Shown here piece after piece: positions 36,694-49,043 of a stretch of DNA of 64,000 nucleotides; position 1 is the stretch's first letter; each line of letters begins with the position of its first letter. A program made the translations under genes and the position numbers. A model generated the notes under the pieces. The model saw nothing but the letters and a program-made list of their open reading frames with translations, had not been told where the DNA came from and made no database searches. The stretch comes from Engraulis encrasicolus. Lineage: Eukaryota; Chordata; Actinopteri; Clupeiformes; Engraulidae. The stretch lies in contig NC_085873.1 of assembly GCF_034702125.1 (NCBI RefSeq), positions 53,534,299-53,598,298 of the forward strand. The letters run 5' to 3'.

Positions 36694-36788
<95 letters not shown>
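36638..36788. repeat. (CA)n / (GCAC)n microsatellite
   Basis: It starts as GCAC repeats and becomes pure CA. Confidence 0.95.
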
Positions 36789-37158
36789 CCTAAAACTGCG
36801 GCTCCGAAATTCTTTTCTGCTAGGAACCCCTTTTAGACCTGAGGATATTTTTGCAACCCCTTTGTTTTTACTCATTATTATATTTTTGAAATTGCATCGG
36901 TTTTGGGTTCTCATTTACATGTAGACTGAGTTCCAGAATGCATTTCAAAACTCTGTTTTAAAAATATTCCATTTAGGTGGCTAAAATGCACCTGTGTCAG
37001 AGGAGTTTTTATTTGTATCTACATGTAGACTGATTAAAAAATATCTCCATTTAAAAATATCTGCATACGTGTAACCAGCACCTAAATCTCAGTAGTGTTG
37101 TCAGCTGGCATTAACCAGGAAGAGTTAGAGCAGAAAACCTTTTAGGGGGCTAGAATAG

Positions 37159-37637
37159 CAAGCATTTGGTAGGAGCTATCCCCCTTGCAATAATCGGTAA
37201 ACAGCACATTTTACCTTCACATCAACTACAAGCATTTGGTTGGAGCTATCCCCCTTGTAATAATTGGTAAACAGCACATTTTACCTTCACATCAACTACA
37301 AGCATTGATTGGAGCTATCCGCCCTGCAATAATTGGTAAAAACAGCACATTTTACCTTCACATCAACTACAAGCATTTGGTTGGAGCTATCCCCCTTGTA
37401 ATAATTGGTAAACAGCACATTTTACCTTCACATCAACTACAAGCATTTGGTAGGAGCTATCCGCCTTGCAATAATCGGTAAACAGCATTTGGTAGGAGCT
37501 ATCCGCCTTGCAATAATCGGTAAACAGCATTTGGTAGGAGCTATCCGCCTTGCAATAATCGGTAAACAGCATTTGGTGGGCGCTATCCGCCTTGCAATAA
37601 TCGGTAAACAGTACATTTTTCTACCACATCAACTCCA
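37159..37637. repeat. compound minisatellite, 74-bp and 47-bp units
   Basis: Four units of about 74 bp (CAAGCATTTGGTTGGAGCTA through ACATCAACTA) pass into shorter 47-bp units that lack the CACATTTTACC part. The array therefore grew by two step sizes. Confidence 0.93.
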
Positions 37638-37714
37638 ATTTTTTGTGTACGGTTTTGTGACCAAGGAATTAAAGAGAGGTAATAAAAGTACACGTCTGTG
37701 TTCACATGTATAAA

Positions 37715-38050
37715 TAAATATCAGTGTTGCATATTAACTGCAAGGCTGCCTTGGTGTGTTTATAATAAATATCAGTGTTTCACATTAACTTCAGGGCTGC
37801 CTTGGTGTGTTTATCCTGTGGCTTTACTTCAGTTAATTTGAGAAGACTCCAAAGTCCTGATTTGACATTTTCTACCTCTGCGTGCTTACGTACAGGAAAA
37901 GCTCCGCTCGCAGCGCAGACGCAATTAATGAGATGTCTCAGGGACACATTTTAAGGTCCACAGTACATATGGCAGAGTCCCTTCTGAAATCATTACATAG
38001 TCAGAGTCCCTTCTGAAATCATTACATAGCCAGAGCCCCTTCTGAAATAA
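37715..38050. repeat. two short tandem duplications
   Basis: AAATATCAGTGTT(G/T)CA...GGTGTGTTTAT occurs twice (37717-37814), and AGAG(T/C)CCCTTCTGAAAT with CATTACATAG three times (37973-38048). Confidence 0.88.
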
Positions 38051-38412
38051 CTTCATCATTATTTTTCTAGCACAAACGCATGCACACACACACATACGCA
38101 CACCCACTCACCAAACAGGCAGGCCTACTCAGAGAGATTGACTTTTTGTAAACATCCATTAAAACCCTCTCTTGAACTGGAGATGTAATTGGAGGTGGGT
38201 TTTAAATGACCGGGAGGGGGGACGGTATTGAGGGAGGAGAGTTACTGCTAAAAACAATCACTGGCTTTTTCTAAGTGCCCCTTTGCAATAGTCAGCCACC
38301 ACCTGCAATTTTAGCATTTCTGTAAAAGCTTGCTGTTATTTTAGCATTTCAGTAAAAGCTTGCTGTTATTTTCCGCTGCTGCGTTCTCAGACATTTTCTT
38401 CTCCCCAAACAG

Positions 38413-38499
38413 AACATGTGGATCGAGAGGACGACTTACGTCACCGCCTACAAGCTGCCTGGCATTCTGCGATGGTTTGAAGTCAAGTCCTTCTCCACG
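38413..38499 (+). CDS. dock1: dock1 exon E13 (DHR-2)
   Basis: Twenty-nine codons, [20 protein letters not shown] then WFEVKSFST, between AAACAG and GTAAGT. MWIERT and [12 protein letters not shown] are invariant across DOCK-A proteins as I know them. A duplicated 27-bp intron segment lies just upstream but does not reach the exon. Confidence 0.96.
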
Positions 38500-39080
38500 G
38501 TAAGTGTGATGAGTACGGACTCCAAGGAATCCAAGTCTCTACCCCGTGGAGAGTCTGATGGCTTATCGATGAGATTTGAGTCGTCATCTTAACCCAATTG
38601 GACAGATCTGGAAATGGGCTACAAGCTTCAAGCCCTACTGCAGGGATGGATGCAGTAGTCCTTATGTATAATGTATGTACAAATGCAATGTAGATTAATA
38701 ACATGTTTCTGAGACTTCACCACGGATTAAGCAAATGTAACAGTTATTGATTTACTTTCAACCACAAAATGTCCAACTCTATGAGTGCATCTAACATGGT
38801 TGAGGTTTTTTTTTATGTAGCTGACTGAATACACAGCATTTGCTAGTGGTAAACAAAACCCCTCCAGCCAAACATGAGTGCTAGTTAATACAGGAGTTTT
38901 CATCCCAAAAAGTCCCGAAGCAGCGTCATCGTCATCTAGCCGTGTCTTTCCTCTGGCACCTACAGTAGCATCGCATCACGTCACATCACAACACATTGCA
39001 CCGCAATGGCCACTAAATACTGGAGCCAGCCCCACTATTTTGAAGCACTGGTTAGCCCAAGGCCAGCTTTGCGTGTATGT
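38500..39080. other. dock1 intron, nothing recognised
   Basis: Unique sequence between the E13 donor and the next minisatellite. Confidence 0.5.
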
Positions 39081-39082
39081 GA

Positions 39083-39318
39083 CGGCCCATACGTGCATGG
39101 TGGATTGGTGGATTGTGAGGGCCCATGGTGATGTGCATGGTGGATTGGTGTGTATGTTAGTTCCCATGGTGACTTGCATGGTGGATTGGTGTGTATGTGA
39201 GGGCCCATGGTGACTTGCATGGTGGATTGGTGTGTATGTATGTTAGTTCCCATGGTGACTTGCATGGTGGATTGGTGTGTATGTATGTTAGTTCCCATGG
39301 TGACTTGCATGGTGATTG
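39083..39318. repeat. minisatellite, six copies
   Basis: The core CCCATGGTGACTTGCATGGT plus GGATTGGTGTGTATG, in units of about 37-54 bp. Confidence 0.92.
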
Positions 39319-39859
39319 GCCCATTGTGCTTTTCTTGTGGTCTCTTAATGCGACCGTCTGGACTCAAGAGAGAGGCAGGAAGAGGGATGAGATGCGGAGG
39401 AAGTATCGACAGGAGGGGGATGGCGTGCGTGCGTGAGGGTTTAAGGGCTATCGACAGGCTGGGGGAGGGAGGGAGGGATCGAGGCGAGCGTACCAGTTCC
39501 AGCTCCACAGCAGATTTACTGTATCAATCAAGGACCCCGGCACGGCCAGCCTGCGAGCCTCATCCTTTTAATATGTCGCTATTTTGTCAAAAACAAATGC
39601 GGTACTTAGCGTGATTAGGCCGCCTAAGTATTCGGCAATCAATTACGCTTTATTTGTCACTTTGATTAGGCTCTTTCATGTGGAAGCCGCTGGATTGCTT
39701 GCTTGAAGTAAAGGAAGCGTACACTCTTATGTTTTGCTTTTGTCTCCTCCAGCTTTCTCTCTCTCTCTCTCGGCTGCTATTTTTCACCCTGCTGGTATCT
39801 GCAGGCCTCCATTAATTGGTGGCAAGTTGTGCAGCTGATCTGCTGTGTCTATCTTCCTT

Positions 39860-39865
<6 letters not shown>

Positions 39866-39929
<64 letters not shown>

Positions 39930-39972
39930 TCTCTCTTTCTCTCTCTCTCTCTCTCTTCCCCTCTCCCCCTGC

Positions 39973-40011
<39 letters not shown>

Positions 40012-40074
40012 CCTCTATCTCTCCCTCCTTCCCTTTCTTTCTCTCTCCCCCTTTCTCCTCTCTCTCTCCTCTTC

Positions 40075-40132
<58 letters not shown>
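39866..40132. repeat. (CT)n-rich tract
   Basis: Long (CT)n with CCCCT interruptions, preceded by (CTGT)n. Confidence 0.95.
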
Positions 40133-40384
40133 AACTCTCTACATCGGCCCCTCTGTTCATCCTGTCTCCCCTCATTACCCATTTGTAAAAAGTGACAGTT
40201 GGTTTTGAAACTTTTGTCCCAGACAAACTTGGCAGCCTGCTCTACAAAATATCAAAGCTTTTTTTTCTTGCTGCCTGGCTTCACACTGAAATACACATGG
40301 AGGCATCCAGCTCTTATGTTTTGGGGACATTCCCCAAAAACCAACACCACCCACTAGAAAACATTTGTTTTGGGCTGTGCGTAG

Positions 40385-40530
40385 CAGATTGTTGTCCAGG
40401 CGATGCCAAAGAGCTGGATTTCTCCCCAGCCCCTCGACTGCTACACTGGCGACCCGGGTCCTTTGCATATAGCAGATTGTTGTCCAGGTCATGCCAAACG
40501 AGCTGTCCAGGCGATGCCAAACGAGCTGGA
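40385..40530. repeat. duplicated TTGTCCAGGCGATGCCAAA segments
   Basis: AGCAGATTGTTGTCCAGG(C/T) occurs twice and CCAGG(C/T)(G/C)ATGCCAAACGAGCTG three times. Confidence 0.85.
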
Positions 40531-40849
40531 TCTCTTGTCGGACACTTTTAAGATCTAATGAGTCACCGCACATCCAAAAAACGTCTGACGCAGGAGCAGG
40601 ACAACAAAATGTCAAGATAAGAGTGAAAAAGTCGATCAGGATTTATTTGCTCAAACTTCTTTATTTTTAACGTAAGGTTGCGGTTAATGTTATGTTAAAA
40701 AAGAGGTGGGAGCAAAGAAATTCTGGTTGAAGCGGTCTTTTTTCACTCTTATCAGCGTTGATGCCAGCCATCGTACAAAAAGCTCTCCAGCCCTTGCTAG
40801 AGGTCCAACTGCACAGGAAGACTTGGCTCATCTGGCAACCCTGAGGAGG

Positions 40850-41116
40850 TTTTCGGCTCGCGTGGAGGTTTTCTAGATTGAAGACTTGGCTCGCGTGGAG
40901 GTTTTCTAGATTGAAGACTTGGCTCGCGTGGAGGTTTTCTAGATTGAAGACTTGGCTCGCGTGGAGGTTTTCTAGATTGAAGACTTGGCTCGCGTGGAGG
41001 TTTTCTAGATTGAAGACTTGGCTGGCGTGGAGGTTTTCTAGATTGAAGACTTGGCTGGCGTGGAGGTTTTCTAGATTGAAGACTTGGCTCGCGTGGAGGT
41101 TTTCTAGATTGAAGCT
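40850..41116. repeat. 33-bp minisatellite, eight copies
   Basis: The unit GAAGACTTGGCT(C/G)GCGTGGA plus GGTTTTCTAGATT. Because 33 is a multiple of three, it stays open in one frame as an 11-residue repeat; this is chance. Confidence 0.96.
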
Positions 41117-41710
41117 TTTGTCAGGCTGCCACCTGCCTTCCCAGCCCTACTCAATTTGGAACAGTGCAAACTCACATTTACTCTGGAAATCCACACATTT
41201 TAATTCCTATTAGCGATCCCTGTAGAATGACTGATGGGGATATGTGTGGCAGAAATGTAATTGAATGTTAATAACAGGCAAGGAATCAAAATGAAAGAAA
41301 GAACAGATGTATTTAAAGGAAGCATGCTAATGAGAGCTGAGTTGTAATCTGCAGTGGGGTTAATGATGGAGAACTCAGCCGTGTTTTCAACATTGTGGAG
41401 GATACTTACAGACTGATGGCAGACACATTATTTCTGCAGACTCTATCTGTAATGCAGGCTCTATGGGTAAAGTTGGATAAACATGCTGGTTGTGTACTTG
41501 TGTACTTGTCTTTAGTTGTGGGTGAAATGATTCATTGGCAGCGTCACTACATTTTCAGATTGATGCAAGGGCCTTGTGTTTTAGAATGCTTTATTGAAAT
41601 GTCCGGTCATGAAATACTTGTATAGTTACTTAAATTACTAAAATTGGTTGAAGGGCATTTAAGCGTAGTGAGCATATCACCTTGCACAAAATGTTTTTAT
41701 TTACTTGTGT

Positions 41711-41907
41711 GTCTAAACCATATGAGGAGATCAGTATCTTACTTAAATTACTAAAATCTATCTATCTAAACTTTGAATACATGTGATTGCGTATCCATAG
41801 GAGGATATCAGTATCTAAACCTGAAATACATGTGATTGATCCATAGGAGTATATCAGTGTCTAAACCTGTAATACATGCGATTGCCTATCCATAGGAGGA
41901 GATCAGT
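41711..41907 (+). repeat. degenerate tandem copies of the E14 acceptor
   Basis: Copies of ATCCATAG|GAG(G/T)ATATCAGT followed by (A/G)TCTAAAC end at AG 41800 and 41846, before the true acceptor at 41895 (steps 46 and 49). An older copy (CATATGAGGAGATCAGTATC) lies at 41719. Decoys read Glu-(Asp/Tyr)-Ile-Ser-(Ile/Val)-stop. Confidence 0.88.
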
Positions 41908-42072
41908 CCTTTGGAGAACGCCATGGAGACGATGCACCTGGCGAATGAGAAGATCAACAACATGGTGCAGAGGCATCTGAACGACACCAACCTTCCCATC
42001 AACCCCCTGTCCATGCTGCTCAACGGCATCGTAGACCCGGCAGTCATGGGCGGATTCACAAACTACGAGAAG
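41896..42072 (+). CDS. dock1: dock1 exon E14, catalytic core of DHR-2
   Basis: Fifty-nine codons starting [13 protein letters not shown] and ending [27 protein letters not shown]. It contains Ile-Ser-Pro, the residues whose change to alanine abolishes Rac exchange by DOCK180 (published work), and the [13 protein letters not shown] segment of the nucleotide-sensor region. Donor GTGGGA. The acceptor CATAG and exon start have at least two, probably three, degenerate tandem copies upstream. Confidence 0.97.
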
Positions 42073-43130
42073 GTGGGAAGGGAACCCCAAACACCACATT
42101 TTGATTGTCAGACATGCTCATATTAAGATTCAAGAGGTCCTCATTAAATTTAATTGGTTGTAGCAATCCATCTGCACCTTGGAAGAGTATATTGAGTTGT
42201 TCTTCTTTGGCAACTGGATAACGGTTATTTAGAATTATGATGTTGATTTTCCCCACTCCCTTGAGTTGAGTTTTACATTATTATTGAGCCTGATTTTTCC
42301 ATGGCCATTGCACCTCAAAGTGCATGAACTTTTCAGAAATAAGAACACGGTGAACTCCGGCTTTACAGCTGAACTCTGTTTTTAGAATTCATACCGCGTG
42401 TTACGATCTTATTGAGCGGTCTGCCAGACCAGTAAATAATAGAAGAATTTCCATAACCTTCGAATATAGAAGATATACAGACCTGCTTTGAGAAAAGCAA
42501 AACAAAGGGCAGTAAAAATAGATGGCTCTGCTTCCTTAAATTGCCAAAGCAGTCTAATTGTTCATGATACAATGCCCTCCCCTCATATTCTCTGGCAAAG
42601 GAGCTGTGGCACGCACAACAATAAATATCTGCAGCGTCGAGTCGTCACACATTTGGGGCTGATTTCCAGCCATTCCTTTAATGATCATCTGTAGATAAAC
42701 TCCCATAATTCCCCCTGATGGCTCTTTTGCCCATGCCCTCATTTCTGTGTTTTTCAGCTTTTTTGTTTCCTTTTATTGTTGTGCCAACTGTCTCCTAGAG
42801 GGGAAGAGAAAACTGACTGACTTGAGGATGAATCACTTCATCAGGAGGACTGGGAGAAAGTAAAATCTCCCATCGTGTGTTGGATCATAAAACAGTCACA
42901 ACCAGTTGCGTCCCATTATAAATCAGCTCCCCAAATGGCTCCATTTGTGTCAGCAGCAGAACTGAAGGAGTGAGTCACAGAAGGGGTGGGTTTGAGAGAG
43001 AGAGAGAGAGAGAGGGAAAGACAGAGACACAGAGAGGGAGAAGTGGAAAAAACAATGGCTGATAAATCTTCCCCCAGGGGTTCCTTTCTTTAAAAAAAAT
43101 AATTAAAAGTGCCATGGTGAATAGAATGAT
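42073..43130. other. dock1 intron, nothing recognised
   Basis: Mostly unique, AT-rich; (GA)n at 42994-43014. Confidence 0.5.
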
Positions 43131-43255
43131 GCCCTCTTTCTCTCTTTTTATTTCTCTTTCTCTCTCCCTCTGTCCATCTTTCTCTCTTTCTTTCTTTCTT
43201 TCTTTCTTTCTTACTGTCTTTCTGTCTTTCTCGCTCTCCCTTTCTGTCTTTCTTT

Positions 43256-43330
<75 letters not shown>

Positions 43331-43350
43331 TCTCTCCCCCCTCTTCCTCC
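43130..43350. repeat. CT-rich tract forming the E15 pyrimidine tract
   Basis: (CTTT)n and (CT)n up to 14 bases before the E15 acceptor. Confidence 0.95.
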
Positions 43351-43363
43351 TCTCCCCCTGCAG

Positions 43364-43447
43364 GCCTTCTTCACAGACAAGTACATCCAGGAGCACCCTG
43401 AGGACCGCGACAAGATTGACAAGCTCAAGGACCTGATTGCCTGGCAG
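43364..43447 (+). CDS. dock1: dock1 exon E15 (DHR-2)
   Basis: Twenty-eight codons, [20 protein letters not shown] then LKDLIAWQ, between CTGCAG and GTGAGG. A very long CT tract precedes the acceptor. Confidence 0.97.
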
Positions 43448-44690
43448 GTGAGGCCCCCGCTTGTTTCTAGTTCCCACAGCCCCAGATTGAGCTGCCTGGT
43501 TGTTGCTAGTTCCCATATTCCCAGATTACAACATGTCAGTCTAGTTCTCGCATTGCATATGTATTCAACATGACAGTCTAGTTCTCGCATTCCATATGTA
43601 TTGAACATGCATAATGATGTGTGGAGCTGGAGGTGGATTCTAGCTCCCAGCACCAGGCTCCAACAAGGTGGTCTTGTTGCTCTCTTTGCATATGTATTGA
43701 ATATGTTTTTATTTGTTATAGTAACAAGTCCAATGACATTGAGCAGTTCTTCTTCTATTAAGCAAGAAATTAACACTAGATTAAAGATTTTAGAAGAGCA
43801 CTCAAAACCTCACGCCCAAGTTCATACAATTCTCAAATCTTCCAGCATGACCATCTATTTATCCCTCTGCATATGTATTGACCTGCATTATAATGTGTTT
43901 AGATTTCAAATCACCATTTTTTTTTTTTACCATTTTTTTATGCTCATTTGTATGCCTCGCTTGGTGATGGTGAGGGGAGTTTTTTTCCTAGAACACTCCT
44001 GGAATATTCTTATGTCCATATCTCCAGAGCTTATTCTGTTTGCTACATTTGTATGCGAAGTAATACCATAGGAATATGTCAGAATATGTAATATCCCAAT
44101 CCTCCTCGAGATACTGAAGTACATAAACAAACTGATTGTAGAGCCTACAGAGCCCGGTAATCATTCTAGAGGAAACTGATGGTTTGCAGATAATTCCCAA
44201 GTATAATAATGTCTAATTTCACTGACAAAAATGCCTGAAATTACGTGAAGCACAATGGCTAGAGTTCATAAGGCACATGTGTTTCGAGAAATGTGTAAAT
44301 GTTCTCATCCAGTGCATTATAATTTGACTTGTGCTGCTGAAATGGATCAAGGTTCTCTCCTCATACTAGTCGTTAGTGCTGCTTTGTAGTCTGTAGTTTG
44401 TTCTCATATTAGTCGTTAGTGCTGCTTTGTAGTCTGTAGTTTGTGGCGACAGCACCAGTGGAGTCACATCAGCTCCTCAGCTATCGATCCCGAGGCCTGA
44501 GAACTTAGAAGCCGACTGATGCCGTGTCAGAGGCAACTCCATTGAAGACACAATAAAGTGACACAGAGAAACAGACACGAGATAGAAAGAAGAGCCTGCG
44601 TATGATTGGCCGCTTTGATGAAGTTTTACTCTCTAACTAACTCTCCCTTTCACTTCATCGCCTCTGTGTCTACGTTTCTCTCTGTTTCCC
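43448..44690. other. dock1 intron, nothing recognised
   Basis: A short TCTAGTTCTCGCATTCCATA-type duplication near 43530-43610 and an AGTCGTTAGTGCTGCTTTGT duplication at 44366-44430. No gene. Confidence 0.5.
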
Positions 44691-44692
44691 TC

Positions 44693-44744
<52 letters not shown>

Positions 44745-44835
44745 TCCCTCCTAGAGCCACACACATTATTCCCCATGTCTTTTGAAGAGCTTGTCAATGC
44801 AGTCTTTCTTTTTCCACTCTTCTGAGTCGCCTCTG

Positions 44836-44935
44836 CAATGAAGGCTCCTAATGTATCTGGTGGGGTTTCGGTTCTGCTGTTCCAAAGGCTCCTAATTTAT
44901 CTGGTGGGGTTTCGGTTGTGCTGTTCCAAAGGCCA
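44836..44935. repeat. 47-bp duplication
   Basis: AAGGCTCCTAAT(G/T)TATCTGG plus TGGGGTTTCGGTT(C/G)TGCTGTTCC occurs twice. Confidence 0.9.
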
Positions 44936-45197
44936 TGTGTCTATCTGCACTGATGTTGGCTGGCTTGGTACAAGATGCCGCCCACGCAAGAAGATGTCAC
45001 AACAAGGGGATGACACAACCATCTTAAAATACGAAGGCTGGCTGGCCGGGTTGGTGCGTGGGTGGATGGCTGTGTTTGTGTGTCTGTCTCTTTGCTGTGT
45101 TTTGATGTTTACATTCTGTTGGTACAATGTAAACATTTGGAAAATGTGTAGAATGTTTAAGGAAGGAGGGTATGCCTGTGTTGTGTGACAAAGTACG

Positions 45198-45358
45198 ATG
45201 CAATGGGGTGGTGTGGGCTGGGGTGGTGTGGAATGGGCTGGGGTGGTGTGGGCTGGGGTGGTGTGGGCTGGGGTGGTGTGGAATGGGCTGGGGTGGTGTG
45301 GGCTGGGGTGGTGTGGAATGGGCTGGGGTGGTGTGGGCTGGGGTGGGGTGGGCTGTGA
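45198..45358. repeat. G-rich minisatellite
   Basis: Units of TGTGGGCTGGGGTGG and TGTGGAATGGGCTGGGGTGG, about nine in total. Confidence 0.93.
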
Positions 45359-45588
45359 CGCGGAGAGCAGAGCAGAGCAGAGAGGAGAGAATAGGCTCAG
45401 ACACTTGCCCTTTGCAGTGGAGCTGCCATCCTAGTGATCCCTCTCACTAAATACTCTGGAAAACACATTCATTACACTTGTTTCATGCAGGACTTTGCAA
45501 TGTTGGGCTATTAATGTCTGCTAAGAGTAATAATAGTCGGTGGTTGAACATCATGTTAGTATTGAGGTTACCTGGCCAGAGGGCACTG

Positions 45589-46014
45589 TATGGTAAGGCA
45601 TGGTGAGGTATGAGGGTAGTGTATGGTAAGACATGGTGAGGTATGAGGGTAGTGTATGGTAAGACATGGTGAGGTATGGTGAGGTATGAGGGTAGTGTAT
45701 GGTAAGACATGGTGAGGTATGAGGGTAGTGTATGGTAAGGCATGGTGAGGTATGAGGGTAGTGTATGGTAAGGCATGGTGAGGTATGAGGGTAAGGCATG
45801 GTGAGGTATGAGGGTAGTGTATGGTAAGACATGGTGAGGTATGAGGGTAGTGTATGGTAAGACATGGTGAGGTATGAGGGTAGTGTATGGTAAGGCATGG
45901 TGAGGTATGAGGGTAGTGTATGGTAAGGCATGGTGAGGTATGAGGGTAGTGTATGGTAAGACATGGTGAGGTATGAGGGTAGTGTATGGTAAGGCATGGT
46001 GAGGTATGAGGGCA
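45589..46014. repeat. 33-bp minisatellite, about 13 copies
   Basis: The unit TATGGTAAG(G/A)CATGGTGAGG plus TATGAGGGTAGTG, with a few truncated units. Open in two reverse frames because of its length, not because it codes. Confidence 0.96.
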
Positions 46015-46599
46015 GCCGTGGTCGGAATTGAATCGTACCTGCTTGAATGACCTTGTTTGCATGAGACATTTCATTCAGAATTAACTCAATTTATCTCTGA
46101 ATGCAACTTAATTATGCTTTGACAACATCATGTTAACACTTCACAATTCAGAATGAAATGAAAGAACTATATATACCTTATGGAACTATTTCTGAATTAT
46201 TAATTCGGTATTATAAACATCATGTAAACGTGGTTTGCAGTGTCTCCAAGAGAGGAGTTCCCCGGTGCGTGAGCCGTGTGGGTGAATTCCGTACCTCTCT
46301 GCAGTGTCACCAACCGCTCCTCTGTTGCTATGCCGATCTCATCCTCCTGAGTTATGTAATCACACCGGCTTAAAAAAACACTCACACGGGTTTCCCTGGA
46401 GACGTCAGGTTTTGGCACATCATTCTTTCTGTCACTCTCTCCCCCTCACAGTTTCTCATCTGTGCACTCTCTGCTTCCCTCTCTTTCTCTCTCCTCTCTT
46501 TTTTCTCTTTTCTCTCCTTCTAACTGTCCGTTTGTCTTCTACTTTTTGTCATCTCTATTTCTGCAGCCTGCTGTAGTGTTCTCTCTCTTTCAGAAACCC

Positions 46600-46704
46600 C
46601 CGCTGCAGTGGTACTGTAGGGACATTTTAATACTGCATGGCCACTGGCTGTAGTGGTACTGTGGGGACATTTTAATTCTGCATGGCCACTGGCTGTGTGT
46701 GTGT

Positions 46705-46766
<62 letters not shown>
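46600..46766. repeat. duplicated segment followed by (CTG)n
   Basis: GCAGTGGTACTGTAGGGACA... (about 52 bp) occurs twice, then (GT)n and an uninterrupted (CTG)n of about 19 units (46710-46766). Confidence 0.95.
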
Positions 46767-46767
<1 letters not shown>

Positions 46768-46878
46768 CCACACTGTAAATGTCACCCAGTGAGCCAGCAC
46801 CTCTTCATCAGGGAGAAATCAAATGGTCGTGCCTCAGTGAGTTTTAAAGGACTACCCATCCAAATGGCATGATCCAAA

Positions 46879-46879
46879 T

Positions 46880-46961
<82 letters not shown>
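46879..46961. repeat. (CT)n microsatellite
   Basis: A pure CT tract of about 40 units. Confidence 0.97.
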
Positions 46962-46963
<2 letters not shown>

Positions 46964-47394
46964 ATCCTTGAGCTCCTGCTGCTGCTGATGCCTGAAGAAA
47001 GTCCAGCAGCCTCTGGTTCATTAGCTCGCTTTCCTTTGAAGGTCACAAACTGAACTGAACTGAACTGAAATTCCCTCAGTGATTGGGCTCCCCTTTCATG
47101 CAGAGAAGTGTATCTGCACCACTGTGCATTGTGGGTAAACACTAACTGCTTGAGACGTTCCTCGATCTGAAGCATCGTGCTCATGAAAGTTTTGGACAAC
47201 AAGGAGGAATTTCAGCATGGGGAGATTTCAGAGCGTTGCGTCAGCATCTTTTCTTCCTCCTGCTTTTTGCTCTCCTCAGTCTGCAACTTTTATGTTTTTT
47301 TTTTCGTAGGCTGACAGCCAATTCAATAAGTGCACTTCACTTCAGCTGTTTGCCCCCTTGTTTGCTGTCAGTAACCATCTGCATTTTGCAGCAA

Positions 47395-47562
47395 ATTGTC
47401 CTTTTTAACTTGGACAGGTGGGTGGGAGAGAGTTGTCCTTTTTAACTTGGACAGGTGGGTGGGTGAGAGTGCGGAGCTGTGGCCGTCGTGTAGTGCTAAC
47501 CTCGTACTCACCCAGAAACACTACTCACTCCCTCTCCCAGAAACACTACTCACTCCCTCTCC
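47395..47562. repeat. two short duplications
   Basis: TTGTCCTTTTTAACTTGGAC with AGGTGGGTGGG twice (47396-47470), and CCCAGAAACACTACTCACTC with CCTCT twice (47512-47562). Confidence 0.9.
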
Positions 47563-47773
47563 CAGCACACATGTCTGCCTGCTATCCTGTCAGCACCATC
47601 AAGCTGCACTGATGTAGACCCTCTGTTGCCCTGATTGATGAGTAACCCTCCACTCTACAAGGGAAATGTGAAGAAAAGCCTCATTTGTTGTCGCTGTTAG
47701 AGTAGAGAGTAGAGTGTTGTTCTTGTTAGTCCATTTGTGCACCACTGCAAATCAGCTGAAGGTGAAGTGGTCC

Positions 47774-47968
47774 CTTCAACCTGTCAACAAAATAACTAAA
47801 TTGAAGGCTTCAACCTGTCAACAAAATAACCAAATTGAAGGCTTCAACCTGTCAACAAAATAGGCTAACTAAATTGAAGGCTTCAACCTGTCAACAAAAT
47901 AACTAAATTGAAGGCTTCAACCTGTCAACAAAATAACCAAATTGAAGGCTTCAACCTGTCAACCTGTC
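47774..47968. repeat. 34-bp minisatellite, six copies
   Basis: The unit CTTCAACCTGTCAACAAAAT plus AACTAAATTGAAGG. One copy has a 4-base insertion (GGCT). Confidence 0.95.
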
Positions 47969-48157
47969 ATTCTAACTTCCTCCACTCCGAGTCATTTACT
48001 GCTGATTTCATACAGGCTGAATGGGTAGTTGTTGTGTAGCCTCGTTACACTACCTAAGGTGAGGAGGAACTGTAGGGACTAAATGCAGCCCTCCCATCCC
48101 TGTGTCTAGACCGTTAGGTCGCAGAACCTGTCATACACTCTCCTATGGCAAAGGCTG

Positions 48158-48159
<2 letters not shown>

Positions 48160-48234
<75 letters not shown>

Positions 48235-48244
48235 CACACACTCA
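48160..48244. repeat. (CA)n microsatellite
   Basis: About 40 CA units with one GCAC interruption. Confidence 0.97.
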
Positions 48245-48423
48245 GGTCCTGCATTGCGGTGTGGTCGTGGGAGTTCACGGCAGCAGTCATTATTAGCGTG
48301 GAGCTGACTGTCTCTACCTGCGCTAGGCTAGCTCCACCTGCCATCCCTCGTTAGGGTTACGAGCCCAAACAGTCCGAGCTGCTTTCCTTTAATTGCCAGT
48401 TTCCAGGCATCAGCAGGGACATG

Positions 48424-48925
48424 AGTAGAGTAGAGTAGAGTAGAGTAGAGTAGAGTAGAGTAGAGTAGAGTAGAGTAGAGTAGAGTAGAGTAGTGTAGAG
48501 TAGAGTAGAGTAGAGTAGTAGAGTACAGTACAGTACAGTAGAGTACAGTAGAGTACGGTACAGTAGAGTAGAGTACAGTAGAGTACAGTACAGTAGAGTA
48601 GAGTAGAGTAGAGTAGAGTAGAGTAGAGTAGTACAGTAGAGTAGAGTAGAGTAGAGTAGAGTAGAGTAGAGTAGAGTAGTACAGTAGAGTAGAGTAGAGT
48701 AGAGTAGAGTAGTACAGTAGAGTAGAGTAGAGTAGAGTAGAGTAGAGTAGAGTAGAGTAGAGTAGAGTAGAGTAGAGTAGAGTAACAGTAGAGTACAGTA
48801 GAGTAACAGTAGAGTAGAGTAGAGTAACAGTAGAGTAGAGTAGAGTACTGTAGAGTAGAGTAGAGTAGAGTAGAGTAGAGAAGAGAAGAGTAACAGTAGA
48901 GTAGAGTAGAGTAGAGTAGAGTAGA
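48424..48925. repeat. 500-bp (AGAGT)n pentanucleotide array
   Basis: About 100 units of AGAGT with AGTAC and AGTA variants. It is open for over 170 codons in reverse frames purely because a stop cannot form. Confidence 0.97.
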
Positions 48926-49043
48926 CATGTTCACTGGAGCATCCGGCTACATGCACAACTTCCACGCTGAGGCTCACAGACTGACTGGTGATGTCACAGA
49001 CATGTCTCTCTGCTGAGTTGTTGACTGTGAAAGTGGCATAAAG

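Noticed and set aside
40878..41213. 111-codon frame with an 11-residue WLAWRFSRLKT repeat
   Set aside because: A 33-bp intronic minisatellite; not flanked by splice sites in phase with dock1.
45551..46074. Reverse frames of about 170 codons with TLPSYLTMPYH-type repeats
   Set aside because: A 33-bp minisatellite is open in several frames; there is no start context, domain or conservation.
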